This document shows positions 33,140 through 41,089 of a DNA stretch of 46,722 nucleotides, piece by piece. The stretch comes from Specibacter cremeus (GTDB taxonomy: Bacteria > Actinomycetota > Actinomycetes > Actinomycetales > Micrococcaceae). Under the pieces are notes generated by a model, which searched no databases, had not been told where the DNA came from, and was given only the letters and a program-made list of their open reading frames with translations. The DNA lies in the NCBI RefSeq assembly GCF_003946885.1, contig NZ_RWKQ01000025.1, positions 912-47,633 of the forward strand. Reading direction: 5' to 3'. The stretch's first letter is position 1, and every line of letters starts with the position of its first letter. The translations under genes were made by a program, and so were the position numbers.

Positions 33140-34039
33140 CTACTCCGACCCGGGGGTTCCCATCGTCTGGAGGCAGGCGTCCCGGACCTTGGCGACGAGC
33201 AGCGAATCGGACATGTCCTTGCTGTAGATCAAGCTGACGCGGGATATGGCATTGACGTCGTCGATCTTCAGGTACGCCAGGCCGGGGATGGCGAACGCTC
33301 GCAAGGACGCCGGCACAACGGCGATGCCGAGGTGGGCCGCCACCAGCCCGAGGATGGTGGGGAACTGGACGGCGTGTTGGACTATGTTGAAGTCGACGTC
33401 GACGGCGTGGAACAGTGCGGAGATGTGGTCGAAAAGCCGTGAAATCCGGTCCCGGGGGAATGCGATGAACTTTTCCCCCCGGAGCTCTGCAAGTCCCACC
33501 GATGTACGGGACGCCAGGTGGTGGTCCGCGGCGACGGCCACGATGAGGCGCTCGTTTTGCAGCAGCGTCGTATCGACCCCGGGGGCGTCTTGGACTTCCC
33601 GGGCGATTCCTGCATCCAGGGCTCCGGCCATGATGAGGTCAATTTGTGCGTCCGTGGTTTCTTCTCGCAGTTCGAGCTCGATTCCGGGCCACTGCGAACG
33701 GAGATGTCGGACCACCGGCGGCACGGCGGAGATGGCGGCCGAGGAGACGAAGCCAAGCCGGAGCCGGCCGATTTCGCCGTTGCGCGCCTGTCGCAGCGCC
33801 GCCGTCATGGCGCTGTATTGGCTCAGTACCTTTCTGGCGTGTTTCAGAAGCAACTCGCCCTCGCTGGTGAGCTGAACATTGCGCGAGTTGCGGACAAACA
33901 GTTGGACCTTGTATTCCTCTTCGAGCTTGCGGATCTGCTGGCTCAGCGGCGGCTGGGCCATGTGCAGGCGCTCCGCGGCCCGGTTGAAGTGCAGTTCCTC
34001 CGCGACGGCAACGAAGAGTTCCAGACGTCTCAGGCTCAT
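33140..34039 (-). CDS. LysR-family transcriptional regulator
   Basis: About 299 residues. The N-terminal HTH reads LRRLELFVAVAEELHFNRAAERLHMAQPPLSQQIRKLEEE, a standard LysR domain. The effector domain follows (GRLRLGFVSSAA, FIAFPRD, GIAVVPASL). Start ATG 34039 is chosen because LysR proteins begin just before LRRLELF; an in-frame GTG at 34069 would add ten residues. TAGTCT lies 7 nt upstream. It is divergent from the aldehyde dehydrogenase operon (34158-40846) across a 118-bp region and is its likely activator, responding to the substrate or an intermediate. Confidence 0.92.
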   Translation of the reverse strand: MSLRRLELFVAVAEELHFNRAAERLHMAQPPLSQQIRKLEEEYKVQLFVRNSRNVQLTSEGELLLKHARKVLSQYSAMTAALRQARNGEIGRLRLGFVSSAAISAVPPVVRHLRSQWPGIELELREETTDAQIDLIMAGALDAGIAREVQDAPGVDTTLLQNERLIVAVAADHHLASRTSVGLAELRGEKFIAFPRDRISRLFDHISALFHAVDVDFNIVQHAVQFPTILGLVAAHLGIAVVPASLRAFAIPGLAYLKIDDVNAISRVSLIYSKDMSDSLLVAKVRDACLQTMGTPGSE

Positions 34040-34157
34040 GGAACCAAGACTAGTTGAATATTGGTCCACGCGAAATAGATACTTCAGTGCGGGGTTTCCG
34101 GGGTCTACCGTTGGTTGTGAGGAAAGTCATAGATCGGCACGGAACAGAGGATAGGCA
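34040..34157. promoter_or_regulatory. Divergent control region of the LysR gene and the six-gene operon
   Basis: It is AT-richer than its surroundings at about 34045-34085 (ACTAGTTGAATATTGG). A LysR protein would be expected to bind here, but no clear T-N11-A palindrome stands out. The operon's first ATG (34158) has AGAGGA upstream. Confidence 0.45.
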
Positions 34158-35618
34158 ATGCCCGTATTGACCAAGCCCGCCAGCAGTTTCATCAACGGCA
34201 CCTGGGTTGAGGGGTCCGGAGCGGCCGTGTCCCGCTGCAACCCGGCCGCACCGGAGGAGACGGTCACCAGCTACCGCCAAGCCGGTTCAGCGGAGCTGGA
34301 GCAGGCGATCCGGTCGGCTGCCGCCGCGGCCAGGGCGTGGGACGATCTGGGCATTCTGGCCCGGGGCCGGATCCTGTCCGCCGCCGCGGCACGGATCCGC
34401 GAACGAGCCGAAGAGATCGCCGCGGTCATGACGGCCGAACACGGCAAAACCATGGCGGAGTCCCGGATGGAAGTTGACGCCTCCGCCGATACGTTCGACT
34501 ACCATGGCGGGTCGGCCCGGAATCCCGTGGGTACCGAATACCCGTCCAGTCATCCCGACGAACGGATCCTCACAGTCCGCAGGCCGTTGGGCATCGTCGG
34601 CGTGATCACCCCCTGGAACTTCCCGCTGCAGATCCCGGCCTGGAAAATCGCACCGGCACTCCTGCATGGCAACACGGTGGTGTGGAAATCAGCCAGCCAC
34701 ACGCCCGGGGTCTCCGTCCTGCTCATGGACATCCTGGCCGCGGCCGGTGTTCCGGCCGGCGTCGTGAACCTGCTCCTGGGCCCGGGCCCGCTGGGCTCCG
34801 AGCTGGTTTCCCATCCGATGGTGGCCGGCGTGACGTTCACCGGATCGGTTCCTGTCGGCCACCACATCCGGAGCATTGTTTGCGGCCGCGGAGCCAAATT
34901 GCAGCTCGAACTCGGCGGCCACAACGCAACGCTCGTCCTTGCCGACGCCGACGTCGAACTGGCCGCCAGCAGCGTCGTCAGCGCCGCGATGGGCTCCACG
35001 GGCCAGAAGTGCACCGCCACGCGGCGTATCATCCTGGTCGGAGATGGGCACGAGGCGTTCCTGTCGAGGGTGAAGGACAAGGTCTCGGCCCTGGTTCTGG
35101 GACCCGGCACGGATCCGGCGGTCCAGATCGGCCCCGTTGTCTCGGCTTCGGCGCGAGATGAAATCATCGCAGCAATCAGCCAGTCGTTGGCCGAAGGCGG
35201 CGAAATCCTGGCCCAGGCCGCGACACCAGCCGGCGACGGATACTACGTCCCTCCCACCCTGCTGACCGGGCCGCAGTCCATGTCCATCTGCCAGGAGGAG
35301 GTTTTCGGCCCCGTCGCCACCGTCCTGCATGCGGCCACCCTGGATGAGGCGATCGCGCTGGCAAACAATACGGCCTTTGGACTCACCGCCGCCGTTTTCA
35401 CCAGCGATGAGCGCGCCGCCCGCCGGTGCGTCACCTATCTGGAGGCGGGCCTGGTCAAAGTCAACGCCCCCTCCACGGGGTCCGAACTGCACGCACCCTT
35501 CGGCGGCATGAAGGATTCAACGTTTGCCGGTCCCCGGGAGCAGAACAGCGCCGTCGCCGCGGCGTTCTTCACGCACGAAAAGACCGCCTACCTGCGCCTG
35601 GCCCCCGAGAAGGCATGA
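34158..35618 (+). CDS. Aldehyde dehydrogenase (semialdehyde dehydrogenase-like)
   Basis: A 486-residue NAD(P)-dependent aldehyde dehydrogenase. Motifs include TPWNFPLQIPAWKIAPAL, the general base Glu in LELGGHNA (about 252) and the catalytic Cys285 in GSTGQKCTATRR. EEVFGPV follows, and the C-terminus has HAPFGGMKDSTFAGPREQN. The GQKCTATRR and PREQ...FFT..KTAY pattern is reminiscent of 2-oxoglutarate semialdehyde dehydrogenases, so a dicarboxylic semialdehyde product is plausible but unproven. It is the first gene of a tightly packed operon; its stop overlaps an ATG of the next frame (ATGA). Confidence 0.9.
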   Translation: MPVLTKPASSFINGTWVEGSGAAVSRCNPAAPEETVTSYRQAGSAELEQAIRSAAAAARAWDDLGILARGRILSAAAARIRERAEEIAAVMTAEHGKTMAESRMEVDASADTFDYHGGSARNPVGTEYPSSHPDERILTVRRPLGIVGVITPWNFPLQIPAWKIAPALLHGNTVVWKSASHTPGVSVLLMDILAAAGVPAGVVNLLLGPGPLGSELVSHPMVAGVTFTGSVPVGHHIRSIVCGRGAKLQLELGGHNATLVLADADVELAASSVVSAAMGSTGQKCTATRRIILVGDGHEAFLSRVKDKVSALVLGPGTDPAVQIGPVVSASARDEIIAAISQSLAEGGEILAQAATPAGDGYYVPPTLLTGPQSMSICQEEVFGPVATVLHAATLDEAIALANNTAFGLTAAVFTSDERAARRCVTYLEAGLVKVNAPSTGSELHAPFGGMKDSTFAGPREQNSAVAAAFFTHEKTAYLRLAPEKA

Positions 35619-35620
35619 TC

Positions 35621-37339
35621 ATGACTCTTCAGGACGAACAAACCATGTGTGAACTCCGGTCCCCCGAGGAAGTGCTCTCCGGGACCGACATGAACGGCGC
35701 CTGGGGCACCCGCCACAGTTTTGCACGCACGATGCTCCGCCGGGCAGCCGCACATCGTTGGACCGTTGCCAGGACACGCCTGGATCTCGATGCGCAGGGC
35801 CGGGGCACCGCCGTGTACACCGTTAACGCCGAGGGCCGCGAACTGAACTTCATCGCCTTCTGCCGGACTCTGGAGGAAAGCGAACGCACCGACCGGGTCA
35901 TCGCAAACGCCTGGGACATCACCGCCGCCCTCGTGGACGGCGAACTCACCCCGGAGCGCGAAGCTGACCTTCGCCGTAACGTCCCGGTCCAGGAGCGCGG
36001 CCGCGTGGATCCGGAAACGATCATCATGACCCGGGCCAACCGCAGCGCACGCTTTTTCGACTATGTCAGCGACTGCCTGTCCACGGGATCCCAGCCCGAC
36101 GTCGGTAAGATCGGACCCAGCCCTTACCTGATTCGCAGCACCGCGTTCTACGGCAACGGCAAATTCGGGCTCAAGGAACTCGCCAACATCCCGGCAGGTC
36201 ATCCGCTGTCCGTCCCCTACCGTTCCCAGATGCTCGCGGCCTGGCTGCTGCGCGAACTCAGCATGGACATGGTTGAGCACGTCGCCCGGGCCAAAGCCGC
36301 GGCAGCCGGTACCATCGCCGTACCCCTGGACGGGGGCTGGGGCAGATACTTCGGTTTGGGCAACGCCACCGGCCTGGGGATGGTCCCCTTTGTCATCAAT
36401 CACCCCGACTATCTCGACGCCTGGTGCCGGCTCCGGGAGATTCCCCTCGCCGCAGGGCTCACCCCCCGCTACGCACCCGACCACCCGGACCTGGGCCGCG
36501 TCGCTGAACTCCTTGTCAAGGCAGACCGGCATCTGGCAGAAAAGAACGGGCTCAAGACAGTCCCGTTCCTGCCGACGGAACTGATCAGGCCCCAACTTCA
36601 GCAGCTGCTGGGAGAGCTCCAGTCCTTCATGGTCTCCGGGCAGGAGCCTGCTCCCGTGCTGGCGCGGATGCATGAACGAGCGGCCGGTCTCAGCCCGGAA
36701 GTTCGCGGCATCTTTGCCTCCATCGTCATCGAGCTCCGAGCCGACTTCGATGAAGAGGCTGAGGCCCTGCTCACCATGACGGACTCCACACCGTTCGACC
36801 CCGCCATGCGCTGCCATGAACTGCAGCACCTTTTGGACCAGAACTACGGCTGGGCCCGAAGCTATGACTTCGCCGTGCCGGAGCGCGCCAGCTACTACTG
36901 GTACTCGTCCGCGGCCAACGAAGAACCCCGGCGGGCACTGCGAACAGATCGGGCCGCCGGCACGGTTGAGCACTGCACCGACGTAGCACGCCGAATCAAC
37001 GCCCTCGCCGTCGATTTGGAACGGTTCCCGTCACACCTCAGCGTGGCTGATTTCCTCCTTGCCCACCCTGACCACCGGTTTGCCGCCGGGCGGATCCAAC
37101 AGACCCAGCCCCTCTTTTACGGTGAAGTTCGGGACAACCTCCTCGACGCCGAGTTCCTGCCCCTGAGCACCCAGCGCTTCCAGCTGGCCACTTACGGCAT
37201 GAACAACTTCAGCCCCCAATCAACGGACTGGGTTCGGGTCACCCTGTTCAGCGGTGCACCACGCGTCGCAGACATCAACCACGGAACCGACGACGACGAC
37301 TGGCTGTTCCCCGTGGCACCGGAAGGGTCGGAGCAATGA
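35621..37339 (+). CDS. Conserved-looking protein of unknown function, 572 aa
   Basis: I do not recognise this family. The protein is soluble in appearance, with no signal peptide or membrane segment. It has aromatic- and Gly-rich patches that look like enzyme core: RSTAFYGNGKFGLKEL, PLDGGWGRYFGLGNATGLGMVPF and PAMRCHELQHLLDQNYGW. ATG 35621 is chosen because GAGAAGG lies seven bases upstream; ATG 35615 overlaps the upstream stop. Its end overlaps the M19 gene by four bases (ATGA). Its place between an aldehyde dehydrogenase and a dipeptidase-like protein in a LysR-controlled operon suggests a catalytic step that produces or uses an amine- or amide-containing intermediate. It could be the signature enzyme of the pathway. 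Confidence 0.8.
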   Translation: MTLQDEQTMCELRSPEEVLSGTDMNGAWGTRHSFARTMLRRAAAHRWTVARTRLDLDAQGRGTAVYTVNAEGRELNFIAFCRTLEESERTDRVIANAWDITAALVDGELTPEREADLRRNVPVQERGRVDPETIIMTRANRSARFFDYVSDCLSTGSQPDVGKIGPSPYLIRSTAFYGNGKFGLKELANIPAGHPLSVPYRSQMLAAWLLRELSMDMVEHVARAKAAAAGTIAVPLDGGWGRYFGLGNATGLGMVPFVINHPDYLDAWCRLREIPLAAGLTPRYAPDHPDLGRVAELLVKADRHLAEKNGLKTVPFLPTELIRPQLQQLLGELQSFMVSGQEPAPVLARMHERAAGLSPEVRGIFASIVIELRADFDEEAEALLTMTDSTPFDPAMRCHELQHLLDQNYGWARSYDFAVPERASYYWYSSAANEEPRRALRTDRAAGTVEHCTDVARRINALAVDLERFPSHLSVADFLLAHPDHRFAAGRIQQTQPLFYGEVRDNLLDAEFLPLSTQRFQLATYGMNNFSPQSTDWVRVTLFSGAPRVADINHGTDDDDWLFPVAPEGSEQ

Positions 37340-38328
37340 GCTTGCACCAGCACGCAACCATCGTCGACGGGCTCCAGATCAGCAATTGGAGCCGGCCGGT
37401 CCTGGAGGAACTGCGCACGGGGGGTGTCAGCGCCGTCAACGCCACCTGTGCCGTCTGGGAAAACGCCAACGACACGATACGGTCCATCGGCCAATGGCTT
37501 GAACTGGCCAACCGCAATCCGGACCTGGTGTTCCTCGCCACCCATGGCTCCGACATCGAAGTCGCCAAGCGGCAAAACAAGATCGCGGTCTTTCTCGGAT
37601 TCCAGAACGGCAGTCCCTTTGAAGACGACTACCGGTATGTGGAAGTCTTCCACCGCCTCGGCGTACGCATAGCGCAACTGACCTACAACAACCAGAACCT
37701 CATCGGCGGCGGATGCTTCGAATCCACGGATGCCGGGCTGACCCGGTACGGCCGGGTGGTGGTGGAAGAAATGAACCGGGTAGGGATGCTCATTGACCTC
37801 TCCCACGTCGGCTACCGGACGAGTCGCGACGCCATCGAGGCCTCGTCCGTGCCCGTAGCGATCACCCACTCCAATCCGCTCTGGTTCTTCGACACCCCCA
37901 GGAACAAACCCCACGACGTGATCCAACCGCTCGTGGACCGCGGTGGCGTCATCGGATGCTGCCTCTACCCCACCGTCAGCGGCGGCGAACATGTCACCGT
38001 CGACGGCTTCTGCACCATGGTCTCGCGCATGGTGGATCAGTACGGGCCGGCACACATCGGCATCGGCAGCGACTGCACCCGCGGTTGGGGTCAGGAATTC
38101 GTCGGCTGGCTCCGCAATGGCCGCTGGCAACCCACCGACGCCCAAAATTCGCCGACTTGGCCCACCTGGCCGAACTGGTTCACCGGGCCCCAGGATTTTC
38201 CCCGGCTCACCGACGGGCTCGTCGCCGCGGGCCTCAATGATGACAGCGTCGTCGCCGTCCTGGGCGGAAACTGGAGCCGCCTGTTCGCCGAGGTCATGGA
38301 CAACACGAAGGAGCTCGCTCATGTCTGA
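37336..38328 (+). CDS. M19 (renal dipeptidase-like) family protein with atypical metal site
   Basis: A 330-residue TIM-barrel amidohydrolase of the M19 type. The second-site histidines are present: His157 (IDLSHVG) and His178 (AITHSNP), followed by RNKPHDV and HIGIGSDCTRGWG. The usual N-terminal DGHND metal motif reads DGLQIS here (Asp11 kept, His and Asp ligands missing). The bridging Glu, usually in an EG(G) segment, appears as Gln90 in GFQNGSP. A binuclear zinc site as in renal dipeptidase is therefore unlikely. It overlaps the genes on both sides (ATGA before, 8 bp after). The role may be hydrolysis of an unusual amide or a different reaction on the same scaffold. Confidence 0.85.
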   Translation: MSLHQHATIVDGLQISNWSRPVLEELRTGGVSAVNATCAVWENANDTIRSIGQWLELANRNPDLVFLATHGSDIEVAKRQNKIAVFLGFQNGSPFEDDYRYVEVFHRLGVRIAQLTYNNQNLIGGGCFESTDAGLTRYGRVVVEEMNRVGMLIDLSHVGYRTSRDAIEASSVPVAITHSNPLWFFDTPRNKPHDVIQPLVDRGGVIGCCLYPTVSGGEHVTVDGFCTMVSRMVDQYGPAHIGIGSDCTRGWGQEFVGWLRNGRWQPTDAQNSPTWPTWPNWFTGPQDFPRLTDGLVAAGLNDDSVVAVLGGNWSRLFAEVMDNTKELAHV

Positions 38329-39040
38329 CACCATCACCGTGCTCGACGACGCCCACAGCGTCCGAAGCGCCGCCCTCACATCCGTCCAGCCACGGGAAAT
38401 CACGGAGTCGGCCTTTCGGGCCCTCTCCGCCGCGGGGGCAGACCCTGCCGAGGCCCAGGAGGGTGCCCTGGCCGTGCTGCGCGCCGAAGCCGACACGCAG
38501 GACGGACTCGCCCTCCTGGAGCAGCTACTCGATGCGGACTGGGCACAGCCGATGCACCGCGCCAGTGCCAAGTCCACGTCATGGGCCGGCGTCACTGTCC
38601 GCGAGGTCTGCTGCCCGGGGCAACCGGGGCTGAGGACAGCGCTCCAGCTGATGGACCTGGCTGCCGACGGACCGGCCGCCGAAGTGCGAGTTGCGCGCAC
38701 CACGGCCCCGGGCATCCCGCGCAAGCTTTGGAACGACCTACTCCTCCGTCGAACAGCCAGCCTGCAACGCATCATCGCAATCACCACGACCAACGGCACC
38801 GAATACCTGACCGTTCGGAACGGTGCTGTCTGCTCCACCAATGAAATACCCTCCGAAGCCATCGCCGCGTTGCTGCTCCCACGGGCAACCGGGCCCGAAA
38901 CAGTCGTGATCGTCGTTCCGGGGACCACCGGGCTGGCTCCGCAAGACATCCGCATCCCTGCGAAACCCCTGAAAGTGCGTGAAGACGAATGGCGTCGGAT
39001 GTATCAGTTGTCCCGGAAGTACCTGGCGACGGACCAATGA
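38321..39040 (+). CDS. Protein of unknown function, 239 aa
   Basis: Not recognised. It starts at an ATG with AAGGAG eight bases upstream and overlaps the M19 gene. The N-terminal part (ITESAFRALSAAGADPAEAQEGALAVLRAEA) is helical and weakly recalls the helical N-terminus of YiaK/LDH2-type dehydrogenases, but there is no matching core. The C-terminal half has predicted beta strands (ASLQRIIAITTTNGTEYLTV). There are no membrane segments. Its stop overlaps the ridA start (ATGA). The tight coupling suggests a subunit or accessory protein for the M19 protein or the 572-aa protein. Confidence 0.75.
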   Translation: MSDTITVLDDAHSVRSAALTSVQPREITESAFRALSAAGADPAEAQEGALAVLRAEADTQDGLALLEQLLDADWAQPMHRASAKSTSWAGVTVREVCCPGQPGLRTALQLMDLAADGPAAEVRVARTTAPGIPRKLWNDLLLRRTASLQRIIAITTTNGTEYLTVRNGAVCSTNEIPSEAIAALLLPRATGPETVVIVVPGTTGLAPQDIRIPAKPLKVREDEWRRMYQLSRKYLATDQ

Positions 39041-39417
39041 GCACCATCGTCCGCACCCAGTTCTCCGACGGCAACCCCCGCCCCTACTCGGCCTCGGCCG
39101 CCATGAACGGCCTGGTTTTCCTCTGTGGCCAGGTTCCCACCCGCCCCGACGGCTCGTGCCCTGCGGACATTGCAGGCCAAGTCGCGCAGGCCTTCGACAA
39201 TCTGGAGCAGGCCCTGGTGGCCGCGCAATCAGATTTGTCCAGCCTCCTCAAACTCACGGTCTACCTCGCGGACCTGGACGAGTTTGAGGACTACAACGCC
39301 GCTTACCTCACCCGGCTCAGCGGCCGCCCCCTGCCTCCCCGGACCACCGTGCAGGTTGCACGCTTCCGGGGCGAGAAACGCATCGAGATCGATGCCGTCG
39401 CAGCCGTAACAGCGTAA
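39037..39417 (+). CDS. RidA-family (YjgF/YER057c/UK114) protein
   Basis: A 126-residue RidA-fold protein, FLCGQVPTRPDG near 28-39, VAQAFDNLEQAL and the active-site Arg102 in PPRTTVQVA, with Glu117 in RIEIDAVA. With Arg and Glu present it should deaminate reactive enamines/imines to 2-oxo acids and ammonia. In catabolic operons such proteins often act on a pathway-specific imine. The start overlaps the stop of the 239-aa gene (ATGA), and the MFS gene follows after 67 bp. Confidence 0.9.
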   Translation: MSTIVRTQFSDGNPRPYSASAAMNGLVFLCGQVPTRPDGSCPADIAGQVAQAFDNLEQALVAAQSDLSSLLKLTVYLADLDEFEDYNAAYLTRLSGRPLPPRTTVQVARFRGEKRIEIDAVAAVTA

Positions 39418-39484
39418 CCGGACAACGGTCACGGATCTGTTGGGTTACCACCGTCGTTTTCCCCTTGTTCAGATCGGAACCATC

Positions 39485-40846
39485 ATGCTCTCCCAGGCAC
39501 CCGCCCCCGCCTCCCAAGTGACAATCGATTCAGCCCCGCTTAACTCGTTCCACAAACGCCTGACCCTCTTCAGTTCCGGTGGCCCCTTCCTTGATGGCTA
39601 CATCCTGGCGATCATTGGCATCGCACTGGTCCAGATCATTCCCAGCTGGAAGATGAATGACTGGTGGACCGGACTCATTGGTGCATCCGCGCTGATCGGC
39701 GTCTTCCTGGGCGGCCTGATTTTCGGAAACATCACCGACAAAATCGGCCGCAAACTGATGTACACCATCGATCTGGTCGCGATCATCGTCCTCTCGGTCG
39801 CCCAGTTCTTTGTCAACGAGCCCTGGCAGCTGTTCGTCCTGCGGCTGCTCATCGGCGTCGCCGTCGGGGCCGACTACCCGATCGCCACCGCCCTGGTCGC
39901 CGAATTCGTCCCCGCGAACTGGCGGGCCCGCCTCCTGGGCGGCCTGAACGCCATGTGGTTCGTCGGGGCCACCGTCGCGGCCTTCGTTGGATACTGGCTG
40001 CTTTCCCTCGAGGACGGATGGCGCTGGATGCTGCTGTCCTCGGCAGTGCCGGCCGTACTGATCCTCATTGCCCGCGCCACCATCCCGGAATCCCCGCACT
40101 GGCTCGTCGGCAAGGGACGCCATCAGGAGGCCCTGGAAATCCTGCGCAAAACCATCGGCGAGGGAGCCACACTCGACGGGATCACCGCACATGACCCCAA
40201 CGCAGGCCAACTGAGCACCAAGAAAGCCTTCAGGCTGGTCCTGACCGGCGGATATTTGCACCGGGTCGTCTTCATCTCCATCTTCTGGACCTGCACCATC
40301 GTGACCTTGTTCTCCATCTACGCCTTCGGACCCCAGATACTGGCCCTTTTCAACCTCCAATCCGGCGCGGAAGCCAATATCGGCTATGGCCTGATCAACC
40401 TGTTCTTCCTCGTTGGCAACATCGTTGCCCTCCTGGTCGTGGACAAGCTCGGCCGCCGTCCGGTCCTCATTTGGGGATTCGTCCTCTCCGGCGTGGGGCT
40501 CATGTTCCTGGCCGTCTTCCCGAACGCACCCCTGGCCTTGATCGCCCTCGCGTTCGCCTTCTACGCCATCTTCAATGGCGGGCCCTCCATCCTGGAATGG
40601 ATTTACCCCAACGAGCTGTTCCCCACGACGGTTCGTGCCACCGCGGTGGGCCTGTGCACCGGAACCAGCCGCATCGGCGCCGCCATCGGTACCTTCGCGA
40701 CGCCCCTGGCACTGACCCACCTGGGACTCTCGGGGACCATGTGGATCGCCGCCGGCATCGCACTGGTCGGGGCCGGCGCAAGCTACTTCATGGCCCCCGA
40801 AACCAAGGGTCAAAAACTCGAAGAAGCTGCCTCACTCCACGCCTAG
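39485..40846 (+). CDS. MFS transporter (sugar-porter-like importer)
   Basis: A 453-residue, 12-helix transporter of the metabolite importer type. Motifs include DGYILAIIGIAL in helix 1, GNITDKIGRKLMYTID (loop 2-3), RLLIGVAVGADYPIATALVAEF in helix 4, PESPHWLV after helix 6, DKLGRRPVL in the second half, and PETKG at the end. ATG 39485 is the best start (an in-frame ATG at 39440 lies closer to ridA and has no clear ribosome-binding site). It is the last gene of the LysR-controlled operon and probably imports its substrate. A 58-bp perfect palindrome follows the stop after 13 bases. Confidence 0.9.
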   Translation: MLSQAPAPASQVTIDSAPLNSFHKRLTLFSSGGPFLDGYILAIIGIALVQIIPSWKMNDWWTGLIGASALIGVFLGGLIFGNITDKIGRKLMYTIDLVAIIVLSVAQFFVNEPWQLFVLRLLIGVAVGADYPIATALVAEFVPANWRARLLGGLNAMWFVGATVAAFVGYWLLSLEDGWRWMLLSSAVPAVLILIARATIPESPHWLVGKGRHQEALEILRKTIGEGATLDGITAHDPNAGQLSTKKAFRLVLTGGYLHRVVFISIFWTCTIVTLFSIYAFGPQILALFNLQSGAEANIGYGLINLFFLVGNIVALLVVDKLGRRPVLIWGFVLSGVGLMFLAVFPNAPLALIALAFAFYAIFNGGPSILEWIYPNELFPTTVRATAVGLCTGTSRIGAAIGTFATPLALTHLGLSGTMWIAAGIALVGAGASYFMAPETKGQKLEEAASLHA

Positions 40847-40859
40847 GATCCCCCGGATA

Positions 40860-40917
40860 CCGACGTGGCGTGGGTGGGGTGGCCTCCCGGGAGGCCACCC
40901 CACCCACGCCACGTCGG
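40860..40917. terminator. 58-bp perfect palindrome after the LysR-controlled operon
   Basis: Arms 40860-40888 and 40889-40917 are perfectly complementary over 29 bp with no spacer, centred on CCCGGG. It lies 13 bp after the MFS stop, which fits a terminator for the operon. The remaining bases to 41098 hold no recognisable gene, apart from the 35-bp repeat at 41055. Confidence 0.75.
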
Positions 40918-41054
40918 ACCAGCAAGCCCGGTCGGCCGGGGCAGTGCGGGCCATCCAGCGAAATGCGCACACAGGCGCCCAGGAGGCTACCGCAACAGGG
41001 TGGCCAAAGTGATAGATCCGGTGTCCCAATCGGCCTTGCGCCGGGGCTTGGCAC

Positions 41055-41089
41055 GTACGACGGCGGAACTCACCTCGCGCGCGACTGCC
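41055..41089. repeat. 35-bp direct repeat, copy B
   Basis: It matches 31400-31434 at 31 of 35 positions and is also followed by a REP-like cluster. Confidence 0.7.

Noticed and set aside
34040-34157. Searched for a classic LysR T-N11-A palindrome.
   Set aside because: No convincing inverted repeat is centred at the usual distance; only an AT-rich patch and the short ACTAGT palindrome were seen.
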